64,000 bases of DNA from contig NZ_SSWH01000004.1 of the NCBI RefSeq assembly GCF_004803505.1, positions 1-64,000 of the forward strand. The letters run 5' to 3'. This document shows, piece after piece, positions 8,013 through 16,704 of the stretch. Below the pieces are notes generated by a model, which worked only from the letters and a program-made list of their open reading frames with translations, searched no databases and was not told where the DNA came from. The DNA is from Arthrobacter echini. Its GTDB lineage: Bacteria > Actinomycetota > Actinomycetes > Actinomycetales > Micrococcaceae. The position numbers were made by a program, and so were the translations under genes. Position 1 is the first letter of the stretch. Each line of letters starts with the position of its first letter.

Positions 8013-8042
8013 TTGGGGCTGTCCCTCTTGACGGGCTAGAAT
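8013..8042 (+). promoter_or_regulatory. Predicted promoter of the DUF177-rpmF-rnc-mutM run
   Basis: TTGGGG at 8013-8018 and TAGAAT at 8037-8042 are separated by 18 bases. The -10 matches the actinobacterial TANNNT consensus well, and the -35 is moderate. The start of transcription would be near 8049, leaving a short leader that holds the AGGAG at 8066-8070. Confidence 0.5.
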
Positions 8043-8075
8043 GGTTCGTCGGTCATATGTTCTACAGGAGTCACC

Positions 8076-8666
8076 ATTAGAAGCGATCTCAGTTCGCCTC
8101 TGACATTCAATGTCAGGGACCTCGGACGCAGTCCGGGAAGTATGCGGACAATCGAGGAACATGTACCGGCACCCAAGGACTTCGGAGTGGCACTGGTCGG
8201 TGTTCAGGAGGGTTCCGACATGGAACTGGACCTGCGCTTCGAATCGGTCCACGAAGGCATCCTGGTGTCGGGGACAGCCCACCTCGAGGTTACCGGTGAG
8301 TGCGGGCGGTGCCTGGAGCCGCTGCACTTCGAGCGTGATGTGGACCTCCAGGAACTCTTCTTCTACAGCGACTCCGAGTCGCTGCCGGTGGAAGACGACG
8401 AGGAGCAGTACACGGTGGAGGACGATGCCATCGACCTGGAACCCGTCCTGCGGGATGCGGTAGTGACATCGCTGCCGTTCCAGCCGGTGTGCCGGGAGGA
8501 TTGCAAGGGCCTGTGCTCCGAGTGCGGAGAACAGCTCAACGATGATCCCGATCACCATCATGAAGTTCTAGATCCTCGCTGGTCAGCCCTCGCCGGGTTG
8601 ACGGGCACCGCCGCTGAGAACGACGCGGCGAACAAGTCAGAGTCAGACGAGAGAGAAGAGAGTTAG
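8076..8666 (+). CDS. DUF177 (YceD-like) protein, probably starting at ATT
   Basis: DUF177 proteins are regularly encoded just before rpmF, as here, and are linked to rRNA processing and translation. The protein has the family zinc-type cysteines ([10 protein letters not shown] near residue 77 and [13 protein letters not shown] near 140). The conserved N-terminus [19 protein letters not shown] lies upstream of the first ATG (8142). Between the in-frame stop at 8037 and that ATG there is no ATG, GTG or TTG. AGGAG at 8066-8070 points to an ATT at 8076, giving 196 residues. If ATG 8142 were used, the conserved first strand would be lost. Confidence 0.7.
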   Translation: MRSDLSSPLTFNVRDLGRSPGSMRTIEEHVPAPKDFGVALVGVQEGSDMELDLRFESVHEGILVSGTAHLEVTGECGRCLEPLHFERDVDLQELFFYSDSESLPVEDDEEQYTVEDDAIDLEPVLRDAVVTSLPFQPVCREDCKGLCSECGEQLNDDPDHHHEVLDPRWSALAGLTGTAAENDAANKSESDEREES

Positions 8667-8668
8667 CC

Positions 8669-8872
8669 GTGGCTGTCCCGAAGCGGAAAATGTCCCGCGC
8701 GAATACCCGCGCACGCCGGTCCCAGTGGAAGGCAACAGCGCCGAAACTGGTCAAGACCCTCGAGAACGGCCGCGTCACCTACAGCCTCGCGCACCAGGCG
8801 AAGGTCGTCACCGACTCGGCGGGAACGCCCCTGTTCCTCGAGTACAAGGGCCGTAAGGTAGCCGACGTCTGA
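8669..8872 (+). CDS. rpmF: 50S ribosomal protein L32
   Basis: The 67-residue sequence [20 protein letters not shown] is the L32 N-terminus. The protein lacks the four zinc cysteines seen in some paralogues, so it is the zinc-independent form. The start is GTG, two bases after the DUF177 stop. It binds 23S rRNA near the large-subunit exit region. It is co-transcribed with the DUF177 gene. Confidence 0.97.
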   Translation: MAVPKRKMSRANTRARRSQWKATAPKLVKTLENGRVTYSLAHQAKVVTDSAGTPLFLEYKGRKVADV

Positions 8873-8940
8873 TTCGGACCACCCGCACTGCGGCTGCGCT
8901 CTGCAGCTGAGGGTACTCGTCGGATGCAGCGTCAGCTGAT

Positions 8941-9666
8941 GTGATCGTGAAGAATCCCGAAGAACTCTTGAAGCGTCTCGGAGTCGACATCGACTCCGAG
9001 ACGCTTCGTCTTGCCCTCACACACCGGTCGTACGCCTACGAGAAAGGGGGCATCCCCACCAACGAGCGCCTGGAGTTCCTCGGCGACTCGGTCCTCGGCC
9101 TGGCCGTGACGGATGCCCTCTACCGTGACAATCCGGCGCTCTCGGAGGGGGAGCTCGCCAAGCGGCGCTCCGCCGTCGTCAGCACGAAGGCGCTGGCCGG
9201 CGTTGCGCGCACGCTGGACCTCGGGAGTCATGTCCTGCTCGGGCAGGGGGAGAAGCTCACCAACGGACGCGACAAGGCATCGATTCTCGCCGACACGATG
9301 GAGGCCGTGATCGGAGCGGCGTACCTGAGTCACGGCGTCGAGACTGCGCGTGCCATGGTGATGCGACTCATCAGCCCGCTGCTGCGTGATGCAGCCGTGT
9401 TGGGCGAGGGGACCGACTGGAAGACCCGGATCCAGGAGGCTGCGGCAGCACGCCGGTTGGGACTGATCGACTACCGCGTCGAGGGCGCCGGTCCCGACCA
9501 TGCCCGGACCTTCACGGCACGCCTGCTGATCGGCGCCGTGGAGTACGGCTCCGGGAGCGGCCCCTCGAAGAAGGACGCCGAGCAGGCTGCCGCGGCGCAG
9601 TCCTGGAAGATACTGACCGAGGGCGCCGCCCCGGCTCCCGCCGATCCGCACGTGGTCGGCGACTGA
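8941..9666 (+). CDS. rnc: Ribonuclease III
   Basis: The protein has the RNase III signature ERLEFLGDS at residues 42-50, with the catalytic acidic residues, followed by a C-terminal double-stranded RNA-binding domain (about 160-230, with SGPSKKDAEQAAAAQSW). At 241 residues it has normal length. It cleaves double-stranded RNA in rRNA precursors and mRNAs as a homodimer. The start is a GTG. A second in-frame GTG three codons later is possible. mutM begins at the base after its stop, so the two are tightly coupled. Confidence 0.95.
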   Translation: MIVKNPEELLKRLGVDIDSETLRLALTHRSYAYEKGGIPTNERLEFLGDSVLGLAVTDALYRDNPALSEGELAKRRSAVVSTKALAGVARTLDLGSHVLLGQGEKLTNGRDKASILADTMEAVIGAAYLSHGVETARAMVMRLISPLLRDAAVLGEGTDWKTRIQEAAAARRLGLIDYRVEGAGPDHARTFTARLLIGAVEYGSGSGPSKKDAEQAAAAQSWKILTEGAAPAPADPHVVGD

Positions 9667-10629
9667 GTGCCGGAGCTTCCCGAGGTGGAGGTGGTGCGGC
9701 GAGGGCTCGCCCGCTGGGTGACCGGACGCACCATCGAGTCCGTGCGGGTCCTCGACGCCCGATCGCTGCGACGCCACGTGGCCGGCGTCGAGGACTTCAT
9801 GGGCACTGTCGCCGGATCCCGCGTGCGGGATGTCGTACGCCGCGGGAAGTTCCTGTGGATGATCCTCGAGGAATCGGGCCACCCGGAGCCCCTGCCCCGG
9901 GTGGCCCTCATGGCACACCTGGGAATGAGCGGTCAGCTGCTGATCGAGGAACCCGAGGCACCCCCCGAGAAACACCTCAGGGTCCGGCTGCAGCTCTCCG
10001 CGGCCACGGACGAGGACGGCGTGAATCTCCCCACCGAACTGCGCTTCGTGGACCAGCGGATCTTCGGCGGGATGTTCGTCGCCGAGCTGGAGCCGACACC
10101 GGACGGTCAGCCGGGTGGGCTCGGCGACGGACTCCTGCCCCTGATTCCCCATCAGGCCGGCCATATTGCCCGTGATCCGCTCGACCCAGCCTTCTCCGGC
10201 GAGGATTTCCATGTACGTCTGCGCGCCCGCCGGACCGGCTTCAAGCGTGCGCTCCTGGATCAGGGCCTGATCTCCGGGATCGGGAACATCTACGCCGACG
10301 AGGCCCTCTGGGCAGCACGAATGCACTATGCGCGTCCCACCGACACCATGCGGCGCCCGGACACCGAGCGTATCCTCGACGCTGTCACCTCGGTCATGTC
10401 CCGAGCCCTGGCCGCCGGCGGAACGAGCTTCGACTCCCTGTATGTCAATGTGAACGGGTCCTCCGGCTACTTCGCCCGCGAGCTCGAGGCCTACGGGCGC
10501 GCAGGACAACCGTGCCGTCGATGCGCTGCCGCGGGGCGACACACTCTCCTGAGGCGCGAGTCCTTCATGGGCAGATCCTCCTTCCTGTGCCCGTGGTGCC
10601 AGCCGAGGCCACGGAACGCGCGCCTCTGA
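9667..10629 (+). CDS. mutM: Formamidopyrimidine-DNA glycosylase (Fpg)
   Basis: After a GTG start the mature N-terminus [12 protein letters not shown] carries the catalytic proline and the conserved glutamate. The middle has the helix-two-turn-helix region ([18 protein letters not shown]). The C-terminus has a zinc finger of type CX2C...CX2C (PCRRC and CPWC). The 320-residue enzyme excises 8-oxoguanine and nicks the site. The rnc-mutM junction is contiguous. In relatives smc normally follows, but here about 6 kb of other genes intervene. Confidence 0.95.
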   Translation: MPELPEVEVVRRGLARWVTGRTIESVRVLDARSLRRHVAGVEDFMGTVAGSRVRDVVRRGKFLWMILEESGHPEPLPRVALMAHLGMSGQLLIEEPEAPPEKHLRVRLQLSAATDEDGVNLPTELRFVDQRIFGGMFVAELEPTPDGQPGGLGDGLLPLIPHQAGHIARDPLDPAFSGEDFHVRLRARRTGFKRALLDQGLISGIGNIYADEALWAARMHYARPTDTMRRPDTERILDAVTSVMSRALAAGGTSFDSLYVNVNGSSGYFARELEAYGRAGQPCRRCAAAGRHTLLRRESFMGRSSFLCPWCQPRPRNARL

Positions 10630-10690
10630 TCTCTCCGAAGCCGTCAGAAGCAGTGCGGGGGAGGGATGAGGGGGCGATATCAACAGCTTC

Positions 10691-10730
10691 GTGACCTTAA
10701 CGTGACAATCGGCTTTCCACCCAGTACCGT
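10691..10730 (+). promoter_or_regulatory. Promoter with an MtrA-like direct repeat, upstream of the NlpC/P60 gene
   Basis: GTGAC-CTTAAC-GTGACA at 10691-10707 is a direct repeat of GTGAC with a 6-base spacer, the form of the MtrA response-regulator motif known from actinobacterial cell-wall hydrolase genes. The second half-site (10702-10707) also serves as a -35, and TACCGT at 10725-10730 as a -10, with a 17-base spacer. Overlap with the -35 could mean repression, or activation of a weak promoter. The assignment is by consensus recall. Confidence 0.5.
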
Positions 10731-10782
10731 TTATCTCGCGCTCGATCCACAATGGATGAGAGCCCGTCCTCATTCTGCTCAA

Positions 10783-10962
10783 CCCTGTCGATGAGGAACG
10801 GACCGTTCGCTCTACACATTCGACAGGGGCGGGGGAACCATCAGATGGGCTCCTTCAGGAGTCCTAGGGGTAAAGACACGTCATCACCGGCCCTGGCGCT
10901 GGTGGATGCACTGCGTGTCCGGATGTCCCATCCGAATCCGACAGCTAACTCCGCAGGCACAG
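10783..10962 (+). ncRNA. ydaO/yuaA-type cyclic-di-AMP riboswitch
   Basis: The leader contains the conserved blocks of the ydaO motif in the right order: GGGGGAACCA at 10831-10840, a GGGGTAAA block at 10867-10874, and TCCGAATCCGACAGCTAACT at 10931-10950 followed by CCGCAGGC. In actinobacteria this class sits upstream of Rpf and NlpC/P60 cell-wall enzymes and lowers expression when c-di-AMP binds. CCCTGTCGA near 10783-10791 pairs with TCGACAGGG near 10819-10827 in front of the core. The TTG start lies about 15 bases after the element, so control could act on translation as well as transcription. Boundaries are approximate. Confidence 0.8.
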
Positions 10963-10976
10963 GGAAAGGCATCAAC

Positions 10977-11798
10977 TTGTCCAAGAACATCTCTTCAGCG
11001 CGCCACCGTGCAGTTCCGACGCGTGTCAGCCCCTTCGTCACGGCATCGCGTGCCGTCACCATGAGCGCCTCGGTGGCAGGCAAGCCTGCTGCTGTGGTCG
11101 CAGCAGCTTCGGGCCTGATGCTCGGTGCAGCACTTCCCGCCAACGCGGCCGGTGAGATCGCTCCGGCATCAGCGACCGGAGGCGTCTACACCGTCACCGA
11201 GTGGGACGAGACAGGGACGCGCACCTACACCACCAACCAGTGGAACGCCGACCAGTTGGGTGCACCGGCGCCAGCCACGTACGCCCCCGCAGTCGCGGCA
11301 CCCGCGTACACGCCCGCACCCGCGTACACGCCCGCACCCGCGGCCACCTACACCCAGGCTCCTGTCGCAGCACCGGTAGCCGCTCCGGCTGCAGCCCCTG
11401 CGGCCGCCGCCCAGTCCGGATACAGCCTGCAGACCTCGGCATCGCTCAGTGTCCGCCAGAGCGCACCGGCAACCGGTATCGTCGGAACGGCGATGCAGGG
11501 TGAGGGCGCGGGCTACTCCTACGGCGGGACCGCATTCGGTGCCTGGGACTGCTCGGGCTTCGTGCAGTGGGTCTACGCGCAGAACGGCATCAACCTGCCG
11601 CGCACCACCTGGAGCCAGTTCGCCGCGCTGACGCCCACCTCGAACCCGCAGCCGGGTGACCTCGTGAGCCAGAACGGTGGCAGCCACGTCGGCATCTACC
11701 TCGGCAACGGCCAGATGATCAGCGCACTGAACCCGGGTTCCGGCACGCAGGTCCACTCGGTCAACGCCATGTCGGTGGACGGCTACTACACCCGCTAG
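10977..11798 (+). CDS. Secreted NlpC/P60 peptidoglycan endopeptidase
   Basis: The TTG at 10977 follows AGGGAAAGG at the end of the riboswitch; the in-frame stretch upstream is riboswitch RNA, not protein. The 273-residue product has a long N-region and a signal peptide ending near ALPANAA (about residue 58). Next come a TYTTNQWNAD stretch, a Pro/Ala linker with 6-residue repeats, and the C-terminal NlpC/P60 domain. The catalytic Cys lies in WDCSGFVQW and the His in GSHVGIYLG. It should cleave stem peptides in the cell wall outside the cell. LysM or SH3 domains are not evident. Control by c-di-AMP and MtrA would tie it to wall growth. Confidence 0.85.
   Translation: MSKNISSARHRAVPTRVSPFVTASRAVTMSASVAGKPAAVVAAASGLMLGAALPANAAGEIAPASATGGVYTVTEWDETGTRTYTTNQWNADQLGAPAPATYAPAVAAPAYTPAPAYTPAPAATYTQAPVAAPVAAPAAAPAAAAQSGYSLQTSASLSVRQSAPATGIVGTAMQGEGAGYSYGGTAFGAWDCSGFVQWVYAQNGINLPRTTWSQFAALTPTSNPQPGDLVSQNGGSHVGIYLGNGQMISALNPGSGTQVHSVNAMSVDGYYTR
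11301..11336 (+). repeat. 18-bp perfect tandem repeat in the NlpC/P60 linker
   Basis: Two identical 18-base copies (CCCGCGTACACGCCCGCA) at 11301-11318 and 11319-11336 encode PAYTPA repeats in the proline/alanine linker between the signal peptide and the catalytic domain. Copy number could vary by slippage without changing the frame. Confidence 0.85.
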
Positions 11799-11839
11799 AC
11801 GGTGCAGGTTCCCGGCCCCCACGCTGACGAACCAGTGAG

Positions 11840-11884
11840 CTACGACGAAGGACGGGATGATCTTCATCCCGTCCTTCGTCGTAG
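11840..11884. terminator. Perfect 21-bp hairpin between convergent genes
   Basis: 11840-11860 and 11864-11884 are exact reverse complements with a 3-base loop (TCT). The hairpin lies between the 3' ends of the NlpC/P60 gene and oleD and probably terminates both. There is no T-run on either side, which is common for actinobacterial terminators. Confidence 0.75.
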
Positions 11885-11953
11885 GTAGGAGTTCCTCCGA
11901 GCGGCAGGCGCGATCAGGGCCGTCGTGAGGCCGGTGAGCCGAAGGCCCATTCC

Positions 11954-12922
11954 TCAACGGCGGTAGTACGACTCCAGCCGCCGAAGGCCCTCCTCGATAT
12001 CCACGGCAGGTGTCCAGTCGAGAACCTCACGGGTGGCACGCTGGTCGAACCAGTGCGCAGTGGAGAGCTGCTCGGCCAGGAAACGGGTCATGGGCGGCTC
12101 CTCCGAACGGCCCGCCGCCAGCCATGCCCGTTCGATGACGGCTCCGGCGCCACGCGCGACGAGGCCCGGAACCGACCAGCGAGGTGGTGCGACACCGCCC
12201 GCGCGGCAGATGCCCGCGAGCAGTTCGGCGATGGGCCGCGGCTCTCCGTTGGTGACCACGAGGGCCCGTCCCTGTGCCTGGTGCATGCGGCGCAGACAGG
12301 CGACGATCGCAACGGCCGCGTTGTCCACGTAGGTGGTGTCGATCAGGGCGGTCCCGCCGTCGAGCAGCGGGAGGCGCCCCTGGCGGGCGCGCTGGATCAC
12401 GCGCTCCACGAGCTGCGTGTCGCCCGGACCCCAGACGATGTGGGGCCGCACGGCCGCAACGCGGAACCCGGGGGACGACCGGGCGAGGGCGAGGAGTTCG
12501 GCCGCGGCTTTCGTGCGGGCGTAGTGACCCCTCGCATGCGTCGGGTCCGCCGGCCCCGCCGGGGCGCCCACGAGGGAGGATCCACTGTGCGCGACGGACG
12601 GTGAGGAGACGTACACGACGTCGCCGACGCCTGCCTTTCGTGCCGCATCGAGGAGGCAACGGGTCCCCACGACGTTGATCCGGTCGAAGTCGGCCGCGGT
12701 GCCGGTGAACGAGACCTTCGCGGCGAGGTGGACCACGCTCGAACACTCCTGTACTGCCTCCGTGACGGCGGCGGAGTCCTCGATGGACCCGAGGTGGTCA
12801 CGGGCTCCCCGCACACCGGAGGGGCGGCGCTGGAAGCAGCGCACCTCCTCGCCGTCGGCCAGAAGCTGTTCGGCCACGGCACGTCCGAGCATGCCGCTCG
12901 CCCCGGTCACGAGAACGGTCAC
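11954..12922 (-). CDS. oleD: OleD-type NAD(P)-dependent reductase of long-chain olefin synthesis
   Basis: The 322-residue protein is a short-chain dehydrogenase/3-beta-HSD-like enzyme with a Rossmann motif VTGASGMLGRAVAEQL at the N-terminus and a YARTK catalytic Tyr/Lys pair. In the ole pathway OleD reduces the 2-alkyl-3-ketoacid made by OleA to the beta-hydroxy acid. The start is a GTG whose GTGA overlaps the stop of oleBC by four bases, so translation is coupled. It is the last gene of the oleA-oleBC-oleD operon and ends before a strong hairpin. Confidence 0.85.
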   Translation of the reverse strand: MTVLVTGASGMLGRAVAEQLLADGEEVRCFQRRPSGVRGARDHLGSIEDSAAVTEAVQECSSVVHLAAKVSFTGTAADFDRINVVGTRCLLDAARKAGVGDVVYVSSPSVAHSGSSLVGAPAGPADPTHARGHYARTKAAAELLALARSSPGFRVAAVRPHIVWGPGDTQLVERVIQRARQGRLPLLDGGTALIDTTYVDNAAVAIVACLRRMHQAQGRALVVTNGEPRPIAELLAGICRAGGVAPPRWSVPGLVARGAGAVIERAWLAAGRSEEPPMTRFLAEQLSTAHWFDQRATREVLDWTPAVDIEEGLRRLESYYRR

Positions 12923-15594
12923 AGGGGCCCGGACCGCCCGCCTGCGAGGAAGCGAGCGCTCCATCGGGCAACACGGGTACGGTCGATCTTCGCGTTGTGG
13001 CGGATGTCCACCGGGAGCCGCGGGACGGCGATCACCGCAGCGAGGTCGATGCCGCGTTCGCGCGCAAGCGCCCGGGCACGTGCGGTCACGGTATCGTCGG
13101 CCAGGCGCGCGCGACGACGCTTCGGTGCTGCCCTGCCTCCGCCGTCCACTGCATCACCCGCTGTGTCTTCTTCGATGACGGCGACGACGACCTGCGTACC
13201 CATCGGGCCGACGCCGACGACGGCGGCGAGCCGGACGCCATCGAGCCCCTCCAGCGCCTGCTCGAGCCCCACGGGCGTCATGGCGCCATCGGGTGAGCTG
13301 ATGACATGACCCAGCCTGCCCTCGACCCAGAGCCGTCCGTCGGCATCGAGGTGCCCTACGTCGCCCGTGCGGTGCCACGGCGGAATGCCGGCGGAGAGTT
13401 GCTCCGTCCTCCAGAGGCGGAAATAGCGATCCTTCACGTGCGGGGCGCTGACGAGGATCTCGCCGGTCACACCGGGCTCGACGGTCACGTCCTGCGACGG
13501 GGCGCCGACGTCGTCCAGCGCGGCGATGCCCACGCGAGCCCCGTGCACCGGACGCCCCACGCACACACCGTTGCCAGCGCCCTCCGTGCCCGTGCCGACC
13601 GCGGTCATGGCCTCCCGGATGCCCTGCAGATCGATGTCGGCGACCAGAAGGGACTCCGTCATCCCGTAGGGCGTGTGCAGGTCGGCGGCTGGAACGAGGT
13701 CCTGCACGGCTTCGAGAAGGGGCACGGGAATCGGTGCACCGGCCGAGAGGAGCAGCGTGATCCGGGCCAGCGCAGTCCTGCCCGACGGCGTGAGCTCGCC
13801 GCGTGTGGCGAGGACATTCCGCAGCGCGGCGGGAGAGGCGAACACGACGGTGGCCTCGATGGCCTCGGCCGCCTCCGCCAGTGCCTGGGCGGTGAGGGTC
13901 CGTGGAGCAGTGACGTCCATGGCGGGCGTGACCGAAGTGGCGCCCAGTGCAGGCCCCAGCAGCGCGAACGGAGCGAAGCCCGCCACGAGTGCCGTCCCCG
14001 GGCCGAGGCCGAGCGTTCGCTCCACGGCGTCCCGCATGGCGGCGAGCTGCCGATGGGTGTAGACAACTCCCTTCGCAGGACCTGTGGAGCCGGACGTGAA
14101 AAGGATCGCCGCATCGGCGTCAGGGTCCGCCTCCGGTTCCGGGGGAGCACCTCCGGTAGCAGACAATGCGGTGGATCGCAGATCCTTCAGGGACGCCTCT
14201 ATCCCGAGCGCCGATCGTTCGGCAGCGGACAGGGGTGCCGCGCTGATCCGGCGCCCGGGCCAGCCGAAGACCCGTGCGGCGACAAGGGCTCGCTCTATGC
14301 CGATGACCACATCGGGTGCCGCCCCCCGGACGGCGCGGCTCAGACCGCGCGCCCCGAGGCCTGCATCCGCCACGACGATGACGGCGCCGACACGCAGGCA
14401 CGCGTAGATCAGTACCGTGAGGTCCACGCCCGGCGGCACGAGCAGGCTCACCCGGCTGCCGTGCCCGATTCCGCGGGCCAGGAGACCGTGGCTGACACGC
14501 TCGATGTCGTCCTGCAGTTCGCGCCAGGACAGCGTTCTCGGAACTCCGGCGGCGGTCATCTCCGCTACGGCGGTGCTGCCGCTGTCCGGTCCGACCGCGA
14601 GCTCACCGACGCGCTGTCCGAGCGGTGCGTATGCCGTGTGTCCGGAGCGTTCGAGTGCTCCTGCGGGGACCGGGTCGAGTCCCACACCGCGGGCCTCGAG
14701 CCACTGCAGGGCCGTGGACGCGGTATCGGCGTCCTCCTGCACCAGATGTCCGGCGCCTTCGAAGCGATGGATGTCCGCGTGGGGGAGACGCCGGGCCAGA
14801 TCCTCGAGATAGGGGTCGGAGAAAATGGGATCCTGCGGTCCCCACATCATCAGCACGGGAACCGTGATGCTGCGGATACCCTCTGCCGCTGCTGTGAGCG
14901 CGGCGTAACTGGGGTGCGTGGGCCCTACCGGGATGTCGGCCACGAAGTTCGCGATGCCCTGGCGGGCCTTCGCGTCACGATAGGGAGCCCTGAAGGCACG
15001 GCGCACCTGACGGTCCAGGCGCGGCCGTGCCAGCGCGAGGGTCACGTCGAGGAACGCGCTGGTGGTCCGTGTGCCGAGCCGGTGGACGCCCCTGGCCAGT
15101 GCGAGCCGGAGTGGGGCAGGGATGGGGCGTGCGGGATCCTGGTGGATGGCCGTGTTCGTGAGGATCACACCCGCCAGCCCTGCGCGGTTCCGGTCGGCGT
15201 AGCCGAGACTCACCACACCGCCCCAGTCATGTCCCACGGTGACCACAGGGCCCGTGAGGCCCACGGCGGCGACGAAGTCCTCGAGATCGGTGATGCGGTC
15301 CGCGAGCCGCCGGAACACGCCGGTCCTGGCGGAGTACCCCATGTCGAGCTGATCCACGGCGATCACCCGCCACCCGGCTGCAAGCCCTGCCGCGAGGTAT
15401 GTGCGCCAGAGGAAGGAGAAGGTGGGGTTGCCGTGCACGCACAGGAGCGTTCCCTTGACCGTCCTGCCGTCGTGGTCCGCCCGATTGTCGAGGTAGTGCC
15501 AGCGGTGGGTGGTGCCGGGGGTGTCGGCCGAGCTGGTGGAGGGTACGTCCGCGAACGTCGACCACGAGGGGTCGACGCCAGGGAGTGCTACCAC
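12919..15594 (-). CDS. oleBC: Fused OleB hydrolase and OleC AMP-ligase-like protein
   Basis: The 891-residue protein has two parts. Residues about 1-310 form a haloalkane-dehalogenase-like alpha/beta-hydrolase with HGNPTFSFLW, an aspartate nucleophile (GHDWGG) and a late FEGAGH histidine; OleB converts beta-lactones to olefins. Residues about 340-890 form an AMP-binding enzyme with FTSGSTGPAKG and HRTGDVGHLD; OleC makes the beta-lactone. Fusion of the two is known in Micrococcus and relatives. The GTG at 15594 overlaps the oleA stop by seven bases. A longer open frame upstream lies within oleA and is rejected. Products are probably long-chain internal alkenes in the membrane. Confidence 0.85.
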   Translation of the reverse strand: MVALPGVDPSWSTFADVPSTSSADTPGTTHRWHYLDNRADHDGRTVKGTLLCVHGNPTFSFLWRTYLAAGLAAGWRVIAVDQLDMGYSARTGVFRRLADRITDLEDFVAAVGLTGPVVTVGHDWGGVVSLGYADRNRAGLAGVILTNTAIHQDPARPIPAPLRLALARGVHRLGTRTTSAFLDVTLALARPRLDRQVRRAFRAPYRDAKARQGIANFVADIPVGPTHPSYAALTAAAEGIRSITVPVLMMWGPQDPIFSDPYLEDLARRLPHADIHRFEGAGHLVQEDADTASTALQWLEARGVGLDPVPAGALERSGHTAYAPLGQRVGELAVGPDSGSTAVAEMTAAGVPRTLSWRELQDDIERVSHGLLARGIGHGSRVSLLVPPGVDLTVLIYACLRVGAVIVVADAGLGARGLSRAVRGAAPDVVIGIERALVAARVFGWPGRRISAAPLSAAERSALGIEASLKDLRSTALSATGGAPPEPEADPDADAAILFTSGSTGPAKGVVYTHRQLAAMRDAVERTLGLGPGTALVAGFAPFALLGPALGATSVTPAMDVTAPRTLTAQALAEAAEAIEATVVFASPAALRNVLATRGELTPSGRTALARITLLLSAGAPIPVPLLEAVQDLVPAADLHTPYGMTESLLVADIDLQGIREAMTAVGTGTEGAGNGVCVGRPVHGARVGIAALDDVGAPSQDVTVEPGVTGEILVSAPHVKDRYFRLWRTEQLSAGIPPWHRTGDVGHLDADGRLWVEGRLGHVISSPDGAMTPVGLEQALEGLDGVRLAAVVGVGPMGTQVVVAVIEEDTAGDAVDGGGRAAPKRRRARLADDTVTARARALARERGIDLAAVIAVPRLPVDIRHNAKIDRTRVARWSARFLAGGRSGPL

Positions 15595-16613
15595 GCAATC
15601 TCCATCATCGACGTATTGAGGCCCGATCCCACGCCGAGGCAGAGCACGCGGTCGCCCGGGTTCAGCGACTGGGACTCCTGGGCCAGGGTCATGGGCAGTG
15701 ATGCCGGGCCCACGTTGCCCCAGTGGGGGAAGGTGATGGGAACGCGCTGCCGCTCGAGGTCGACGGCCTTGATGATGGCGTTGGTGTAGGACGTGGAGAC
15801 CTGGTGGGTGACGTAGCGATCCATCGCGTCCCACTTCCAGCCGTCCTCCTGGGCCTCGTGCCAGGCGGTGACCACCAGATCCAGACCGCCGTCGAGGAGT
15901 CCCTTGGTGTCGGTGTACATGCCGTCGATCCCGCCGACGCACAGTTCATGGTGCTGCGTACCGGCGCGGGACACGCCGCCGAGGATCCGGTGCGAGCCGG
16001 GGTGGAGGTCGGCCGGCCCGATGACGGCCGCGGCGGCTCCGGAGCCGAGCGTCAGGGTCGCGAACTCGCTGAGGAAGTCCTCCCGCGTCGAATCCTCGTG
16101 ATTGAGCCGATTGAAGGTGGCCTCCTGCGTCTTCTGCGCGTCCTCACCTGCCACGATCAGCGCGTACTTGATCTGGCCCGAATCGATCATGTTCGCGGCC
16201 AGGGTCATCCCGTTGACGAAACCGAGACAGGCATTCGCGAGGTCGAAGTTCATGGCGGAGGTCGGCAGACCCAGGGAGTGGTGGATCTTCACGGCCACGG
16301 ACGGCTCGAGGTTGCGCCGGGTCACCGACGTGTTGACCAGCAGGCCGACGTCACCGGGCTCGATCCCTGCCTCGGCCATGGCTTTCGCACCGGCCTCGAT
16401 CGCCGCGTCGTCGAAGTCGGAACCTGGGGACCACCACCGGCGCTCCGTCACCCCCGCCACCCGCTCGAGCAGTCGCTTGGAGAGCCGGAGCCTCTTCAGG
16501 CTGGGGGCCAGCCGTTCGTCGAACTCGGTGGAACTGACGACTACCGGCGCCTCCACGCTCGTGACGGCGAGCAGAGCCGTGTTGTCATGTCGGAACGTCG
16601 CGTTACCGGTCAA
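15588..16613 (-). CDS. oleA: OleA-type 3-ketoacyl synthase III-like condensing enzyme
   Basis: The 341-residue thiolase-superfamily protein has the catalytic cysteine in NACLGFVNG (Cys129), a conserved Glu103 in RRNLEPS, which matches the OleA-specific glutamate, and late His and Asn motifs (THQVSTSYTN and HWGNVGPAS). OleA joins two fatty acyl-CoAs head to head. The start is a TTG after AGGA with short spacing, giving NATFRHDNTALLAVTSVEAP, the usual opening of actinobacterial OleA. It is the first gene of the ole operon and diverges from smc. Confidence 0.87.
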   Translation of the reverse strand: MTGNATFRHDNTALLAVTSVEAPVVVSSTEFDERLAPSLKRLRLSKRLLERVAGVTERRWWSPGSDFDDAAIEAGAKAMAEAGIEPGDVGLLVNTSVTRRNLEPSVAVKIHHSLGLPTSAMNFDLANACLGFVNGMTLAANMIDSGQIKYALIVAGEDAQKTQEATFNRLNHEDSTREDFLSEFATLTLGSGAAAAVIGPADLHPGSHRILGGVSRAGTQHHELCVGGIDGMYTDTKGLLDGGLDLVVTAWHEAQEDGWKWDAMDRYVTHQVSTSYTNAIIKAVDLERQRVPITFPHWGNVGPASLPMTLAQESQSLNPGDRVLCLGVGSGLNTSMMEIAW

Positions 16614-16704
16614 ATTTCCTGCCTCGTCAACTGGTCAGCGTCCGTGAAACGCCCCACCGGCGGGTGGGAGCGAACGCCTTCGGATAGTGCTGAAACTTTG
16701 GTAA

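Noticed and set aside
8932-10782. A 616-codon reverse frame across rnc and mutM
   Set aside because: It is antisense to two well-supported genes and is explained by GC bias.
10752-10976. 75-codon N-terminal extension of the NlpC/P60 protein
   Set aside because: The stretch is the riboswitch RNA, and the signal peptide would become internal.
13306-15789. An 827-codon + strand frame across oleBC
   Set aside because: It is antisense to the OleBC domains, is rich in Arg/Gly/His, and has no recognisable fold.
15595-15942. N-terminal extension of OleBC by 116 codons
   Set aside because: It lies within oleA in another frame, is Arg/His-rich, and the family start fits GTG 15594.
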